Counted from the first letter of the stretch, positions 1-14,556 are shown. The stretch is DNA of 64,000 nt from Micromonospora solifontis (GCF_003725545.1 NZ_RJLN01000020.1:1-64000), one strand, 5' to 3'. Notes: generated by a model from the letters alone, not told the origin. Translations and numbers: made by a program.

Positions 1-1127
1 AGGCCCCTGCCCCGGCGGTCAAGGCCACCACGGAGACCGCCACCGCGCCGCGGCCCCGCCGCCGGCAACCGGTCCCGCCGGCGTCCGGTGCGACCGGGGG
101 CGCCGACCCGGAGCCGGGGTCGGCCACCGGCCCCGAACGGGCGGTTCCGGCGCGGTCCGGAGCAGCCGCCACGGAGCCTCCGGCAGCCGATCCGCCCGTA
201 CCGGCCGAGCCGCGCCCGGCCGGCCGGTCCAAGCGCCCGCGCAAGGGTCGGACCTCCCCCGCCGCCACCGGATCCAGCGCGGCGACGACGCCCGTCGACC
301 CCGGCCCGCCCGAGGCCGATCCCACCGGACCCGCCGAAACCGGCCCCACCGGACCGGCCGAAACCGGCACTGCCAGGCCCGCCGAAGCCGGTCCCGCGGA
401 AGCCGGACCCACCGAGGCCGGACCGGCCGATGCCGCCGACGGGCTGCCGGCGGTCCCGGTCGCCGAAGCGCCCGACGCCACGACCGACGGTCCGACGCGA
501 GGGCGGAACTTCTTCTTCGACCCGGCACCGGTCGACGCCCCGGCGTCGCCCCGGCCGCGCTTCCCGATCTTCGAGGACGTGACGGACGGGCCGGGCAGCG
601 TCCGGCCCGCCTGGCCGATCGCGCCCGCGCCGGTCCGGCCGGTCAGCCGGCGCGTCAACGGCGGCGACCCGGACGACGCCACCGGAGGCGACGCCACCCC
701 GGGCGGGCCGGCCCCGGTCGAGCCCGCGCCGCGTCCCCGCCACCGCGCCCTGCCGGACCTGGGCCGGGGCACCGCGTGGGACGCCCTCGCCACCGCCCGG
801 CACGCCACCACCGGTGGCGAGGACCCGCCGTCCGAAGAGGACGGGCGGCACGCCGCCCACGCCGCAGCCACAACCCCGGCCGGCGACGACCCGTACCCCG
901 GCGAACCGGCGACCGCGGCGGGCCCGGGGGCCGGTGAGCCCGGCAACGGGAAGGCGAAGCAACGGCGGGGCCTGTTCCGCCGCAACCGCGCCAAAGGGGC
1001 CGAACCGCCCGAGGTCGAGGAGCTGGCGCGGGACGAGGAGTACGTCGACTGGGTCGCCGGCCTCGCGTCGGACGACAACCCCGAGGACGCCCGTACCCTG
1101 CGCACCGGCCGCCACCACCGCGACTGA
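1..1127 (+). CDS. Proline/alanine-rich hypothetical protein, 5' end missing
   Basis: The reading frame is open from the left edge (first whole codon at 3) to a TGA at 1125-1127, so only the C-terminal 374 residues are seen. Most of it is low-complexity Pro/Ala/Gly/Thr sequence. A run of degenerate five-residue units of the type GPAET, GPAEA and GPTEA is coded at about 310-435. The last 60 residues look ordered: a basic patch (KQRRGLFRRNRAK) followed by an acidic helix-like stretch (EVEELARDEEYVDWVAGLA). I do not recognise a family. It may be the cytoplasmic or linker tail of a larger membrane or cell-surface protein whose N-terminus lies outside the window. It converges on thiC. The frame was chosen because the other frames give arginine-rich nonsense. 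Confidence 0.6.
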   Translation, partial: APAPAVKATTETATAPRPRRRQPVPPASGATGGADPEPGSATGPERAVPARSGAAATEPPAADPPVPAEPRPAGRSKRPRKGRTSPAATGSSAATTPVDPGPPEADPTGPAETGPTGPAETGTARPAEAGPAEAGPTEAGPADAADGLPAVPVAEAPDATTDGPTRGRNFFFDPAPVDAPASPRPRFPIFEDVTDGPGSVRPAWPIAPAPVRPVSRRVNGGDPDDATGGDATPGGPAPVEPAPRPRHRALPDLGRGTAWDALATARHATTGGEDPPSEEDGRHAAHAAATTPAGDDPYPGEPATAAGPGAGEPGNGKAKQRRGLFRRNRAKGAEPPEVEELARDEEYVDWVAGLASDDNPEDARTLRTGRHHRD

Positions 1128-1172
1128 CCTCCGGGGCGGGCCGACGGTGCGACCGGCCCGTCCCGGAGCGGG

Positions 1173-6455
<5,283 letters not shown>

Positions 6456-6462
<7 letters not shown>

Positions 6463-7082
6463 GCCAGCGCCCGGAGCAGCTCGGCGGTGGCCCGGGCCGG
6501 GTCGGCGGCCTGCGAGATCGCCCCGACCACCGCCACCCCGTACGCCCCGGCCGCGCGCAGCGCCGGCACCGACGCGGCGGTCACCCCGCCGATCGCGATG
6601 ACCGGCACGTCCACCGCCCCGGCGACCGCGCGCACGCCCTCGGGCCCGATCGGGTCGGGCAGACCGGACTTGGTGGTGGTGGCGTGGCAGGGCCCGACGC
6701 CCAGGTAGCCGGCCCCGGCGGCCACCGCCTCCGCCGCGGCCACCGGTTCCCGGGCGGTCGCGCCGAGCACGGCCGTGGCGCCGAGCACCCGCCGGGCCGC
6801 CCGCACCGGCAGGTCGTCCGCACCGACGTGGCCGCCCGCCGCGCCCACCGCCAGCGCCACGTGCAGCCGATCGTTGACCAGGCATGTCGCCCCGTACGGT
6901 CGGCACAGCGCCAGCACCTGCCGAGCCAGCTCGTACGCCTCGCGGTCGGTGGCCTCGTCCGCCACCCGCACCTGCACGACCAGCTCGGCGCGGGCCACCG
7001 GCAGGGCAGCGCGGAGCACGCCGAGCGGGTCCCGCCCCGGCCGGGTGTCGGTGATCAGATGCAGTCGTCCCAGGGACGGCAC
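6456..7082 (-). CDS. thiE: Thiamine-phosphate synthase ThiE
   Basis: First gene of the thi operon; couples HMP-PP with thiazole phosphate to make thiamine phosphate. The 208-residue TIM barrel shows LHLITDTR at the N-terminus, VNDRLHVALAVGAAG with the Asn-Asp pair, GHVGADDLPV, LGATARE, YLGVGPCHATTTKSGLP and VIAIGGVTAASV. The usual VQLRxK is VQVRVAD here, a small departure. The GTG start at 7082 is preceded by GGGAGGAG, which lies at the 3' edge of the TPP riboswitch, so ligand binding can hide the ribosome site. The stop TAA and the next start are supplied by the 6443-6460 repeat. Confidence 0.92.
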
Positions 7083-7089
7083 GGCAACA

Positions 7090-7182
7090 CTCCTCCCTGC
7101 GCCGGCATTACCCGGATCAGGTTCGACGGTCGGGGGCTTCCAGCCCCCCTCTCAGCCCGGTGCACCGGGCTCCCGTGGGTCA
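7090..7182 (-). promoter_or_regulatory. TPP (THI-box) riboswitch
   Basis: Read on the minus strand, the leader contains the THI-box signature CTGAGAG (7149-7155) after a GC-rich hairpin arm. It also has ACCTGATCCGGGTAATGC (7105-7122) followed by CGCAGGGAGG. These are the invariant pyrimidine- and pyrophosphate-binding parts of the TPP aptamer. The 3' end merges with the thiE ribosome site, so control is most likely at translation initiation of thiE, with the downstream genes following through overlap coupling. Confidence 0.95.
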
Positions 7183-7192
7183 CTTGCGGCCT

Positions 7193-7221
7193 ACCGTACG
7201 ACGTTCTCCCGGATCCGCCAA
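7193..7221 (-). promoter_or_regulatory. thi operon promoter
   Basis: On the minus strand, TTGGCG (7216-7221) and TACGGT (7193-7198) are separated by 17 bases, a good sigma70-type arrangement. Transcription would begin about ten bases before the riboswitch, leaving the whole aptamer in the leader. Confidence 0.7.
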
Positions 7222-7330
7222 GGGCGGGTGGCACTTTTCCCACCCACCGTCCGGGATGGAGGATCGGGACAGCGGGTGACCGTCCACTCACGCCATGCTG
7301 TCCGGATGCCTTCGTTGGCCCGGGTTCCGG

Positions 7331-8284
7331 TCAGAGGATGGCGTCGAGGGCGTCCAGGTCCTCGTCGGTGGGCTGCCAGACGCCCGCCTCGGCGTTGGCA
7401 CGCACCTGCTCGGGGGTGGTGGCACCGGCGATCACCGAGGTCACCGCCGGACGGGCGGCCAGCCCGCCGATCGCCACCTGCAGCATGGTGAGCCCGCGCT
7501 CGGCCGCGTACGCCTCGATCGCCTCGATGGTGTCCCAGTCCGCCGCCGCCAGCCGGGCGGCGTAGCGGCCACCGCCGGCGAGGCGGCTCCCGGCCGGCGG
7601 CGCCTCGTTGCGGCGGTACTTGCCGGTGAGCAGGCCGTTGGCCAGCGGGAAGAACGGCAGCATGCCCAGCCCGAACCGCTCGCAGGCCGGGATGACCTCC
7701 GCCTCGACCCCCCGCTCCAGCAGCGAGTAGTGGTTCTGCGCCGAGATGAACCGGGTACGCCCCTGGGAGGACGCGGTCCAGTCCGCGTCGGCGATCTGCC
7801 AGCCGGCGAAGTTCGAGTTGCCGAGGTAGCGGACCTTGCCGGCGGTGACCAGGTCGTCCAGCGCGGCGAGGGTCTCGTCGATCGGCGTGCCCGGGTCGGG
7901 CTCGTGCATCTGGTACAGGTCGATGTGATCGGTGCCGAGCCGGCGCAGCGACGCCTCGACGGCGCGGGCGATGTAGCGGCGGGCGCCCCGGGCGCCGTGA
8001 TCGGGCCCGTTGAGGCCGTGCATGTCCATGCCGAACTTGGTGGCGACCACCACGTCGTCCCGGCGTCCCTTGAGCGCCTGGCCGAGGAGTTCCTCGGAGC
8101 CGCCCTGCGGCTCGCCGTAGATGTCGGCGGTGTCGAAGAAGTTGATCCCGGCGTCGAGCGCGGCGTCGACCACCGCGCAGGTGCCGTCGAGGTCGAGCTT
8201 GCGGCCGAAGTTGTTGCAGCCGATGCCGACCACGGACACCACGAGCCCGGAGTCGCCCAACCGGCGGTAGGTCATCTCTGTCAC
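7331..8284 (-). CDS. Aldo/keto reductase
   Basis: NADPH-dependent oxidoreductase with the aldo/keto reductase barrel, about 317 residues. The catalytic tetrad is visible: Asp and Tyr in FFDTADIYG, Lys in VVATKFG and His in LYQMHEPD. The C-terminal VIAGATTPEQVRANAEA binds the NADPH phosphate. It resembles the YdjG/L-glyceraldehyde-3-phosphate reductase branch, but the substrate cannot be read. Three starts are possible: GTG 8293, GTG 8284 and ATG 8275. I chose 8284 because GGTGGA lies four bases upstream, while homologues usually begin near the ATG. It is monocistronic or follows the ABC-F gene. Confidence 0.88.
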   Translation of the reverse strand: MTEMTYRRLGDSGLVVSVVGIGCNNFGRKLDLDGTCAVVDAALDAGINFFDTADIYGEPQGGSEELLGQALKGRRDDVVVATKFGMDMHGLNGPDHGARGARRYIARAVEASLRRLGTDHIDLYQMHEPDPGTPIDETLAALDDLVTAGKVRYLGNSNFAGWQIADADWTASSQGRTRFISAQNHYSLLERGVEAEVIPACERFGLGMLPFFPLANGLLTGKYRRNEAPPAGSRLAGGGRYAARLAAADWDTIEAIEAYAAERGLTMLQVAIGGLAARPAVTSVIAGATTPEQVRANAEAGVWQPTDEDLDALDAIL

Positions 8285-8332
8285 GAGATCCACCCTATGC
8301 CGCCCGCCACCCGGCCCACGGGTGGAGCCGGG

Positions 8333-10009
8333 TCAGGCGACGTCCCAGACCGGCTCCGGCATCTCCACCACCTCGCCGTCCCCACGGAAGAGCACGAACC
8401 GGTCGAAGGAACGGGTGAACCAGCGGTCGTGGGTCACCGCGATCACCGTCCCCTCGAACGCGTTCAGGCCCGCCTCGAGCGCCTCGGCGGAGGCCAGGTC
8501 GAGGTTGTCGGTCGGCTCGTCGAGCAGCAGCAGGGTCGCCCCGGAGAGTTCCAGCAGCAGCACCAGGAACCGCGCCTGCTGCCCGCCGGAGAGGGTGCCG
8601 AACCGCTGGTCGCCCTGCCCGGCCAGCTCGTATCGGGACAGCGCCGCCATCGCCGCGTGCCGGTCCATCCCGGCGCGGTGCTCGTCGCCCCGCCAGAGGA
8701 TCTCGACCAGCGTCCGCGCCATCAGCTCCGGCCGGTCGTGGGTCTGCGAGAAGTGCCCGGGGCGGACCCGCGCGCCGAGGCGGACCACGCCGTCGTGGGC
8801 TACCGGTGCGAGCTTCGCCCCGTCGACCGGGATGTTGGCCGGGTCCGGGTCGGTGCCGCCCCGGGCGAGCAGGCGGAGGAAGTGCGATTTCCCGGTCCCG
8901 TTCGCGCCCAGCACGGCGACCCGGTCGCCGTACCAGAGTTCAAGGTCGAACGGGTAGGTCAGGCCGTCGAGTTCGAGCTGCTCGGCGATCACCGCGCGCT
9001 TGCCGGTCCGCCCGCCGGTGAGCCGCATCCGGATGTCCTGGTCCTTCGGGGGTACGGGCGGTGGCCCGGCCTCCTCGAACTTGCGCAGCCGGGTCTGCGC
9101 CGCCTGGTACCGGGAGGCCATCCCGTCGTTGTAGGCGGCCTTCTGCTTGTACATCAGCATCAGCTCGCGCAGCTTCTGGTGCTCCTCGTCCCAGCGCTTG
9201 CGCAGCTCGTCCAGGCGGGCGTGCCGGGCCACCCGCGCCTCGTGCCAGCTGGCGAAGCCGGCCGGGTGCACCCACGCGCTGCCACCCTCCACGGCGACCA
9301 CCCGGTCGGCGGTCTGCGCCAGCAGCTCCCGGTCGTGGGAGACGTAGAGCACCGACTTGCCGGACTCCCGCAACCGGGCCTCCAGCCAGCGCTTGCCGGG
9401 CACGTCGAGGAAGTTGTCCGGCTCGTCGAGCAGCAGCACCTCGTCCGGGCCGCGCAGCAGCAGCTCCAGTGCGAAGCGCTTCTGCTGGCCGCCGGAGAGG
9501 GTCCGCACCGGACGCTCCCGGACGGCGTCCCAGGGCAGGTCGAGCACGATGGTGGCGACGGTGTCGAAGAGCACCTCGGCGTCGTACCCGCCGACCTCGC
9601 CCCAGGCGGCCAGCGCGTCCGCGTACGCGAGCTGGGCCTTGCCGGCGGCGGTGCTGTACTTGCCGCGGACCTCGGCCGCCCGCATGGCCGCCTCGGTCTC
9701 GGCGAGCCGCCGGCCGGCGTCGCGCAGCGCCGGCGGGGCGAGCGACAGTGCCAGGTCGGCCAGCGTGGAGTCGTCCCCGATCATGCCGATGAACTGCCGC
9801 ATCACGCCGAGCCCGCCGGCGCGGGCGATGGCACCGGTCCGCACCGGCAGGTCGCCGGCGACCATCCGGAGCAGCGTCGTCTTGCCGGCGCCGTTCGGGC
9901 CGACCAGGGCCACCTTGGCGCCCTCACCGACCCGGAACGACACCTCGGCGAAGAGTTCCCGGCCGTCCGGGAGGGTGTGCCCGACCCCTGCCACGTCCAC
10001 ATATCCCAC
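8333..10009 (-). CDS. ABC-F family ATP-binding protein
   Basis: Soluble protein of 558 residues with two ABC ATPase domains and no membrane segment, the ABC-F layout. Domain 1 has Walker A GPNGAGKTT, signature LSGGQQKR and Walker B LLLDEPDNFLD. Domain 2 has GANGTGKS, LSGGQQAR and LLLDEPTDNLD. A charged helical linker between the domains (MYKQKAAYNDGMASRYQAA region) is the ribosome-contacting P-site tRNA interaction motif of the family. Members act on the ribosome as translation factors or antibiotic-resistance proteins. Nothing here separates the two roles. The start is GTG 10009. A convergent RsmC-like methyltransferase lies upstream on the same strand. Confidence 0.93.
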   Translation of the reverse strand: MGYVDVAGVGHTLPDGRELFAEVSFRVGEGAKVALVGPNGAGKTTLLRMVAGDLPVRTGAIARAGGLGVMRQFIGMIGDDSTLADLALSLAPPALRDAGRRLAETEAAMRAAEVRGKYSTAAGKAQLAYADALAAWGEVGGYDAEVLFDTVATIVLDLPWDAVRERPVRTLSGGQQKRFALELLLRGPDEVLLLDEPDNFLDVPGKRWLEARLRESGKSVLYVSHDRELLAQTADRVVAVEGGSAWVHPAGFASWHEARVARHARLDELRKRWDEEHQKLRELMLMYKQKAAYNDGMASRYQAAQTRLRKFEEAGPPPVPPKDQDIRMRLTGGRTGKRAVIAEQLELDGLTYPFDLELWYGDRVAVLGANGTGKSHFLRLLARGGTDPDPANIPVDGAKLAPVAHDGVVRLGARVRPGHFSQTHDRPELMARTLVEILWRGDEHRAGMDRHAAMAALSRYELAGQGDQRFGTLSGGQQARFLVLLLELSGATLLLLDEPTDNLDLASAEALEAGLNAFEGTVIAVTHDRWFTRSFDRFVLFRGDGEVVEMPEPVWDVA

Positions 10010-10050
10010 GCGGGCATCCTGCCCGAGGGGTCCCGGCGGGCGACACTCGA

Positions 10051-10665
10051 TTACCGGGTGACCCGCAGCACCCGGTACCCCTTCTGGCTGGCCCGCCGTT
10101 CCACCTGCCAGCCCTGCTCGACGAGCCAGCGGTGCAGCGAGTCGCCGCCGAGGTGCCGGGCGACGACCAGCCAGGCCACCCCGTCCGGGGCGAGCCGGGG
10201 CAGCCAGCGCAGCAGCAGGCCGTGCAGGTCCGCCTTGCCGATGTGGATCGGCGGGTTGGACCAGATCTGCGCGAAGGTGACCTCCGCCGGCACGTCGTCC
10301 GGCGCGACGACCCGGACCCGTTCGGCGGCCCCGACCCGGGCGGCGTTGGCGGCGGCCAGTTCGCGGGCCCGCCCGTTGACGTCGACCGCCCAGACCGTGG
10401 CGGCCGGCGCGGTGGTGGCCAGCACGCAGGTGATCGGGCCGAAGCCGCAGCCGATGTCGAGCAGCGGGCCGGTGACGTCGCCGGCCGGCAGTTCGGCCTT
10501 GCGCAGCAGCACTGCGGTGCCGGGGTCGAGCCGGTTGGCGGAGAAGACCCCGCTGGCCGAGGCGAGGGTGTAGTCGCGCCCGGCGACGGAGAACTCGACC
10601 TCGCGCGGCTGGGCGGCGGTCGTCGGTTCAGCGGTGAAGTAGTGGTCGCCGGTCACGTCGGGCAT
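10051..10665 (-). CDS. RsmC/RlmG-like class I SAM-dependent methyltransferase
   Basis: Protein of 204 residues with the MTS (small methyltransferase) fold. The SAM-binding motif I is LLDIGCGFGPI, and the catalytic/target motif IWSNPPIHIGK has the Asn-Pro-Pro signature of base N-methyltransferases acting on rRNA or protein glutamine. The N-terminus HYFTAEP resembles that of RsmC-type 16S rRNA guanine methyltransferases, but only the catalytic domain is present, so the target is uncertain. I prefer the ATG at 10665, which has GGAG upstream, to an upstream GTG at 10689. It is followed closely by the ABC-F gene. Confidence 0.88.
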   Translation of the reverse strand: MPDVTGDHYFTAEPTTAAQPREVEFSVAGRDYTLASASGVFSANRLDPGTAVLLRKAELPAGDVTGPLLDIGCGFGPITCVLATTAPAATVWAVDVNGRARELAAANAARVGAAERVRVVAPDDVPAEVTFAQIWSNPPIHIGKADLHGLLLRWLPRLAPDGVAWLVVARHLGGDSLHRWLVEQGWQVERRASQKGYRVLRVTR

Positions 10666-10783
10666 TGTCGCACCGCTCCGATCGGGCACCGGCGACGGTG
10701 CGGCGGGGTGCGCGCGACGCCACGCCGCCGGAATTTCCCGATATTACCCTCGAAAGGGGAAATCAGGCCCTAGGGTGGCTCGC

Positions 10784-11911
10784 ATGGTGTATCGGTACGA
10801 GTCCGATGAGGACGCCTTCCTGGAGTACCCGAGGCCCGGGTCGGACCCGTCCGTGCCCGCTGCCACGCCGCCTCCGCCTGCCGGCCCCTCACCCTCCCGC
10901 TTCCCCACCCCGTCCCTGCCCCCGCCGGTCCGGTCCACCCGGCCGGCCGCCCCCGCGCCGGCGCCCACGCCGGCCCCGGCGCCACCGCCTCAGGCCACGG
11001 CCGCGCCCGCCGCTCCCCGGGCCACCATCCCGCTGCCGCAGCCGGCCACCGGCGGCCCCCGCCCGCCGCAGAACGCGGCGTACCGGGCCGCCGAGCCGTT
11101 CGACCTGCCGCGCACCCGCCGCGACGATCGCCGGCGCGGCGGCCGGGTCTGGCAGGCACTGATCGGCGGCACCGCCGTCCTGGTGCTGCTCGCCCTCTGC
11201 GGGCTGGCGGTAGCCACCCTGCTGCAGAACCGGACCGGCACCCCGCAGGCCGGCTCCCCCACCGGACAGCCGGTGGTGGAGCAGTCCGGCACCGCCGACG
11301 GGACCGACCTGGACTCCCGGGACACCGACCAGTTGGCGCTCACCGCCAAGGAGGTCTTCCCGGGCCGGCAACTGGTGGTCACCGACGGCCAGCCCGCGTA
11401 CGACGTGCTCAAGACCAACTCCAGCGGCAGCTGCGCGGTCGCGGCCAGCGGCGAGATCGCCGAGCTGCTGGCCCGCCTCGGCTGCAACCAGGTGGTCCGG
11501 GCCACGCTCCGCTCCCCCGACGGGAAGTACCTGCTCACCACCGGCCTGTTCAACCTCACCGACGTGGCCAGCGCGCAGCGGGCGCGGGACCGGATCCGGC
11601 AACTGCTCGACGAACGGCAGGGCCGGTTCCGGGGCATGACGGCCGGCGACGACACCGGGGCCGTGGCCAAAGCCGCCGCCCGGGTCGGCTGGCAGGTACG
11701 CGGCCACTACATCGCGTACTGCCTGGTCACCCGGGCCGACGGGGAGCGGATCGCCAGCACCGACGCCAAGGCCCGCGAGATCCTGTACGACCTGATCGAG
11801 GTCTACCTGAACCGCGGCGTGCTCGAGCGCCGGGCGAACGGCGGGGTGGCCAGCCAGCCCACCGAGACCCCGACCGACGGCATCACCGGCCAGGACGGCA
11901 CCCACAACTGA
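10784..11911 (+). CDS. Hypothetical single-pass membrane protein
   Basis: A 375-residue protein. It has a short acidic N-terminus, a long Pro/Ala-rich linker (residues about 20-100), a basic patch (RRDDRRRGGR) and one membrane helix (WQALIGGTAVLVLLALCGLAVATLL, about 123-147). An extracellular domain of about 220 residues without a family I recognise follows. That domain has a few cysteines (SCAV, GCNQ, AYCLV) that could form a disulfide. The basic patch before the helix places the N-terminus in the cytoplasm. I prefer ATG 10784, with GGGTGG seven bases upstream, to GTG 10775. It converges on truA across a symmetrical hairpin. Confidence 0.8.
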   Translation: MVYRYESDEDAFLEYPRPGSDPSVPAATPPPPAGPSPSRFPTPSLPPPVRSTRPAAPAPAPTPAPAPPPQATAAPAAPRATIPLPQPATGGPRPPQNAAYRAAEPFDLPRTRRDDRRRGGRVWQALIGGTAVLVLLALCGLAVATLLQNRTGTPQAGSPTGQPVVEQSGTADGTDLDSRDTDQLALTAKEVFPGRQLVVTDGQPAYDVLKTNSSGSCAVAASGEIAELLARLGCNQVVRATLRSPDGKYLLTTGLFNLTDVASAQRARDRIRQLLDERQGRFRGMTAGDDTGAVAKAAARVGWQVRGHYIAYCLVTRADGERIASTDAKAREILYDLIEVYLNRGVLERRANGGVASQPTETPTDGITGQDGTHN

Positions 11912-11917
11912 GGGTGC

Positions 11918-11939
11918 GCCCCGGCGGTCCGGCCGGGGC
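11918..11939. terminator. Bidirectional hairpin between convergent genes
   Basis: GCCCCGGC (11918-11925) pairs with GCCGGGGC (11932-11939) across a six-base loop, filling the gap between the stop of the membrane-protein gene and the stop of truA. There is no T-run. It probably ends transcription from both sides. Confidence 0.65.
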
Positions 11940-12773
11940 TCAGCCCTCGGCGACGGGCACCCGCAGCCGGCGGGTGAGTTCGGCGCGGCGGGCGCACCCG
12001 GCGGCGTCGTCCGGATAGCCGACCTCGACCAGGGTCAGCCCGTGCGCCGGCGCCACGGTCACCTCGCTGGACCGCTCGCGGCGGCTGAGCAGGCCGGCCG
12101 GCCAGTCGACCGGCCGCCGGCCGTCGCCGGCGACCAGCATCGCGCCGACCAGGCTGCGCACCATGTTCTGGCAGAACGCGTCGGCCTGCACGGTGGCGAC
12201 CAGGATCCCGTCCGGGTCCCGCCGCCAGTCCAGCCGGGTCACCTCGCGCAGCGTGGTGGCGTTCTCCTTGCGCCGGCAGTACGCGGCGAAGTCGTGCTCC
12301 CCCACCAGTCCGGCCGCGGCGGCGTTGAGCGCCGCCAGGTCCAGGGGCTTCGGCCAGGCGAGGGTGTCCGTACGGCGCAGCGGCTCGGCCCCCCACGGGG
12401 CGTCGGTCACCCGGTACTCGTAGCGCCGGAAGGTGGCCGAGAAACGGGCGTCGAACTCGGCCGGCACCCCGGTCATCGCGCGCACCCGCACATCGGGCGG
12501 GAGCAGCCGGGCCAGCCGGCGCAGCAGCCGCCCCTCGTGCTGCCGCCAGACCTCCGCGGGCAGGTCGAGGTGGCAGACCTGCCCGGTGGCGTGCACCCCG
12601 GCGTCGGTCCGGCCGGCCACGGTCAGCCCGGTCGCGGTCCCCGCGCCGAGGACCAGGTCCAGCGTCTCCATCAGCACGCCGGCCACTGTGCGCCGGGTGG
12701 GCTGGGCGGCCCAGCCGGAGAAGTCGGTGCCGTCGTACGAGACGTCCAGCCGCAGCCGGGTCCGCTCGTCCAC
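11940..12773 (-). CDS. truA: tRNA pseudouridine(38-40) synthase TruA
   Basis: Isomerises uridines at positions 38-40 of the tRNA anticodon stem to pseudouridine. The 277-residue protein starts RLRLDVSYDGTDFSGWAAQP and contains the catalytic aspartate in the motif GRTDAGVHATGQV. Downstream are FDARFSATFRRYEYRV and AFCQNMVRSLVGAML, all typical of TruA. The GTG at 12773 was chosen because GGGAGG lies six bases upstream; an earlier GTG at 12791 region lacks one. It follows rplQ, the usual place in actinobacteria, after a strong hairpin, so it may be read both from its own signal and by read-through. Confidence 0.95.
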   Translation of the reverse strand: MDERTRLRLDVSYDGTDFSGWAAQPTRRTVAGVLMETLDLVLGAGTATGLTVAGRTDAGVHATGQVCHLDLPAEVWRQHEGRLLRRLARLLPPDVRVRAMTGVPAEFDARFSATFRRYEYRVTDAPWGAEPLRRTDTLAWPKPLDLAALNAAAAGLVGEHDFAAYCRRKENATTLREVTRLDWRRDPDGILVATVQADAFCQNMVRSLVGAMLVAGDGRRPVDWPAGLLSRRERSSEVTVAPAHGLTLVEVGYPDDAAGCARRAELTRRLRVPVAEG

Positions 12774-12796
12774 CTCGTACCTCCCGTTCACGGAAC

Positions 12797-12828
12797 GGGC
12801 CCGGCACCCCGCGTGGGGTGCCGGGCCC
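12797..12828 (-). terminator. Hairpin after rplQ
   Basis: A perfect 14-base stem, GGGCCCGGCACCCC (12797-12810) with its complement at 12815-12828 and a four-base loop, lies just after rplQ. There is no U-tract, as is common for actinobacterial terminators. It marks the end of the infA-rplQ unit. Confidence 0.75.
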
Positions 12829-12843
12829 GGCCAAGCCCGATGG

Positions 12844-13407
12844 TCAGGCCTTGCCGTTCTCCTCGGTGGCGAGGTCGCTGTCCTCGCGCGCCTGAGCGGT
12901 GTCGCCCGAGTCGGAAACCGGCGGCTCGGAGTCCTGGTCGGCCGGGGCCGACGCCGGGGTCTCCTCGGCCGGGGCCAGGGCCTCGACCTTGTCCTGCTGG
13001 GCGGCCTTGCGGGCGGCGGTCTTCTTGTTCGCCTTCGGCTCGGCGACCTGAAGCTCCTCGACCAGCTCGATGATCGCCATCGGAGCGGCGTCACCCTTGC
13101 GCGGACCGGTCTTCACGATCCGGGTGTAGCCACCGTTGCGGTTGGCGTACCGGGGCGCGATCTGGTCGAACAGGGCGTAGACCACGTCCTTGTCCTTGAC
13201 GACGCCCAGCACCCGCCGACGCGCGGCGAGGTCGCCCCGCTTGGCCTTGGTGATGAGCTGCTCGGCCAGCGGACGCAGCCGCCGGGCCTTCGTCTCGGTG
13301 GTCTGGATCTTGCCGTGCTGGAACAGCGCAGTGGCCAGGTTGGCCAGCATCAGCCGCTCGTGCGCGGGGCTGCCGCCGAGGCGGGGGCCCTTAGTGGGCG
13401 TGGGCAT
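12844..13407 (-). CDS. rplQ: 50S ribosomal protein L17
   Basis: The N-terminal 115 or so residues are canonical L17 ([42 protein letters not shown]), a large-subunit protein near the peptide exit region. The protein is 187 residues, longer than the usual 120-130, because of an Ala/Glu/Asp-rich tail of about 70 residues that is probably disordered. Last ribosomal gene of the rpsM-rpsK-rpsD-rpoA-rplQ series, 34 bases after rpoA. Confidence 0.98.
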   Translation of the reverse strand: MPTPTKGPRLGGSPAHERLMLANLATALFQHGKIQTTETKARRLRPLAEQLITKAKRGDLAARRRVLGVVKDKDVVYALFDQIAPRYANRNGGYTRIVKTGPRKGDAAPMAIIELVEELQVAEPKANKKTAARKAAQQDKVEALAPAEETPASAPADQDSEPPVSDSGDTAQAREDSDLATEENGKA

Positions 13408-13441
13408 TGTTGGTGCTCCTCAGATGTGGCGGCAGCCGGAC

Positions 13442-14464
13442 TTAGAGCTGCTCGGTCTCGCGGTAGTCGTCGGTGTCGTAGTCGGCCTCGCCGAAGGCGT
13501 CCACGACGTGCGCCGGGTCGAAGTTCGGAGCCGAGTCCTTCAGCCCCAGGCCCATCCCGGCGAGCTTCATCTTGACCTCGTCGATCGACTTCTGACCGAA
13601 GTTGCGGATGTCGAGGAGGTCGGCCTCGGTACGCCCGATCAGCTCACCAACGGAGTTGATGCCCTCGCGCTTGAGGCAGTTGTAGGAGCGGACGGTCAGG
13701 TCCAGCTCCTCGATCGGCAGAGCCAGGTCCGCCGCCAGCTGGGCGTCCTGCGGGGACGGCCCGATGTCGATGCCCTCGGCGGTCTCGTCCAGCTCCCGGG
13801 CCAGCCCGAACAGCTCCACCAGCGTCGAACCGGCCGACGCCAGCGCGGTACGCGGGCCCATCGACGGCTTGGTCTCGACGTCGATGATCAGCCGGTCGAA
13901 GTCGGTCCGCTGCTCGACACGGGTCGCCTCGACGCGGTACGTCACCTTGAGCACCGGCGAGTAGATCGAGTCGACCGGGATCCGGCCGATCTCGGCGCCC
14001 GCCTGCTTGTTCTGCGCGGCGGTGACGTAGCCCCGACCCCGCTCGACGGTCAGCTCCATGTCGAGCCGGCCCTTGCCGTTGAGGGTGGCGAGCTTCAGGT
14101 CCGGGTTGTGCACCGAGACACCGGCCGGGGGCTGGATGTCACCGGCGGTCACGTCGCCCGGGCCCTGCTTGCGCAGGTACATGCTGACCGGCTCGTCGTG
14201 CTCGGAGCTGACGCAGAGCTCCTTGATGTTCATGACGAGCTCGACCACGTCCTCCTTGACCCCGGGGATCGTGGTGAACTCGTGCAGCACACCGTCGATC
14301 TTGATCGAGGTGACGGCCGCGCCCGGGATGGACGACAGCAGCGTGCGCCGCAGCGAGTTGCCCAGGGTGTAGCCGAAGCCGGGCTCGAGCGGCTCGATGG
14401 TGAACCGGGACCGGGTCTCGTTGATCGACTCTTCGGAGAGAGACGGTCGCTGGCTGATGAGCAT
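13442..14464 (-). CDS. rpoA: RNA polymerase alpha subunit
   Basis: The 340-residue alpha subunit dimerises to nucleate core polymerase. The N-terminal assembly domain shows [20 protein letters not shown]. The C-terminal domain, which binds UP elements and regulators, has the helix-hairpin-helix [15 protein letters not shown] and [14 protein letters not shown] short acidic tail ([13 protein letters not shown]) follows. The ATG at 14464 ([12 protein letters not shown]) was chosen over an upstream in-frame start because this is the family N-terminus and a purine-rich ribosome site, GGAAGAGAAGAG, precedes it. Confidence 0.99.
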   Translation of the reverse strand: MLISQRPSLSEESINETRSRFTIEPLEPGFGYTLGNSLRRTLLSSIPGAAVTSIKIDGVLHEFTTIPGVKEDVVELVMNIKELCVSSEHDEPVSMYLRKQGPGDVTAGDIQPPAGVSVHNPDLKLATLNGKGRLDMELTVERGRGYVTAAQNKQAGAEIGRIPVDSIYSPVLKVTYRVEATRVEQRTDFDRLIIDVETKPSMGPRTALASAGSTLVELFGLARELDETAEGIDIGPSPQDAQLAADLALPIEELDLTVRSYNCLKREGINSVGELIGRTEADLLDIRNFGQKSIDEVKMKLAGMGLGLKDSAPNFDPAHVVDAFGEADYDTDDYRETEQL

Positions 14465-14517
14465 CTTTTCTCTTCTCTTCCGGGGCGCCCGCCATATGAC
14501 GCCCGACAAACTGTTCC

Positions 14518-14545
14518 GGTGGCCCGCCCCGGAGGGCGGGCCACC
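14518..14545 (-). other. Intercistronic hairpin between rpsD and rpoA
   Basis: GGTGGCCCGCC (14518-14528) pairs perfectly with 14535-14545 across six bases. It sits just after the rpsD stop, so it could be a partial terminator or RNA-processing site that sets the ratio of S4 to alpha subunit. Confidence 0.6.
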
Positions 14546-14556
14546 GCAACGAGCCC

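Noticed and set aside
7295..10573. A 1092-codon open frame on the plus strand
   Set aside because: Shadow of the aldo/keto reductase, ABC-F and methyltransferase genes on the minus strand.
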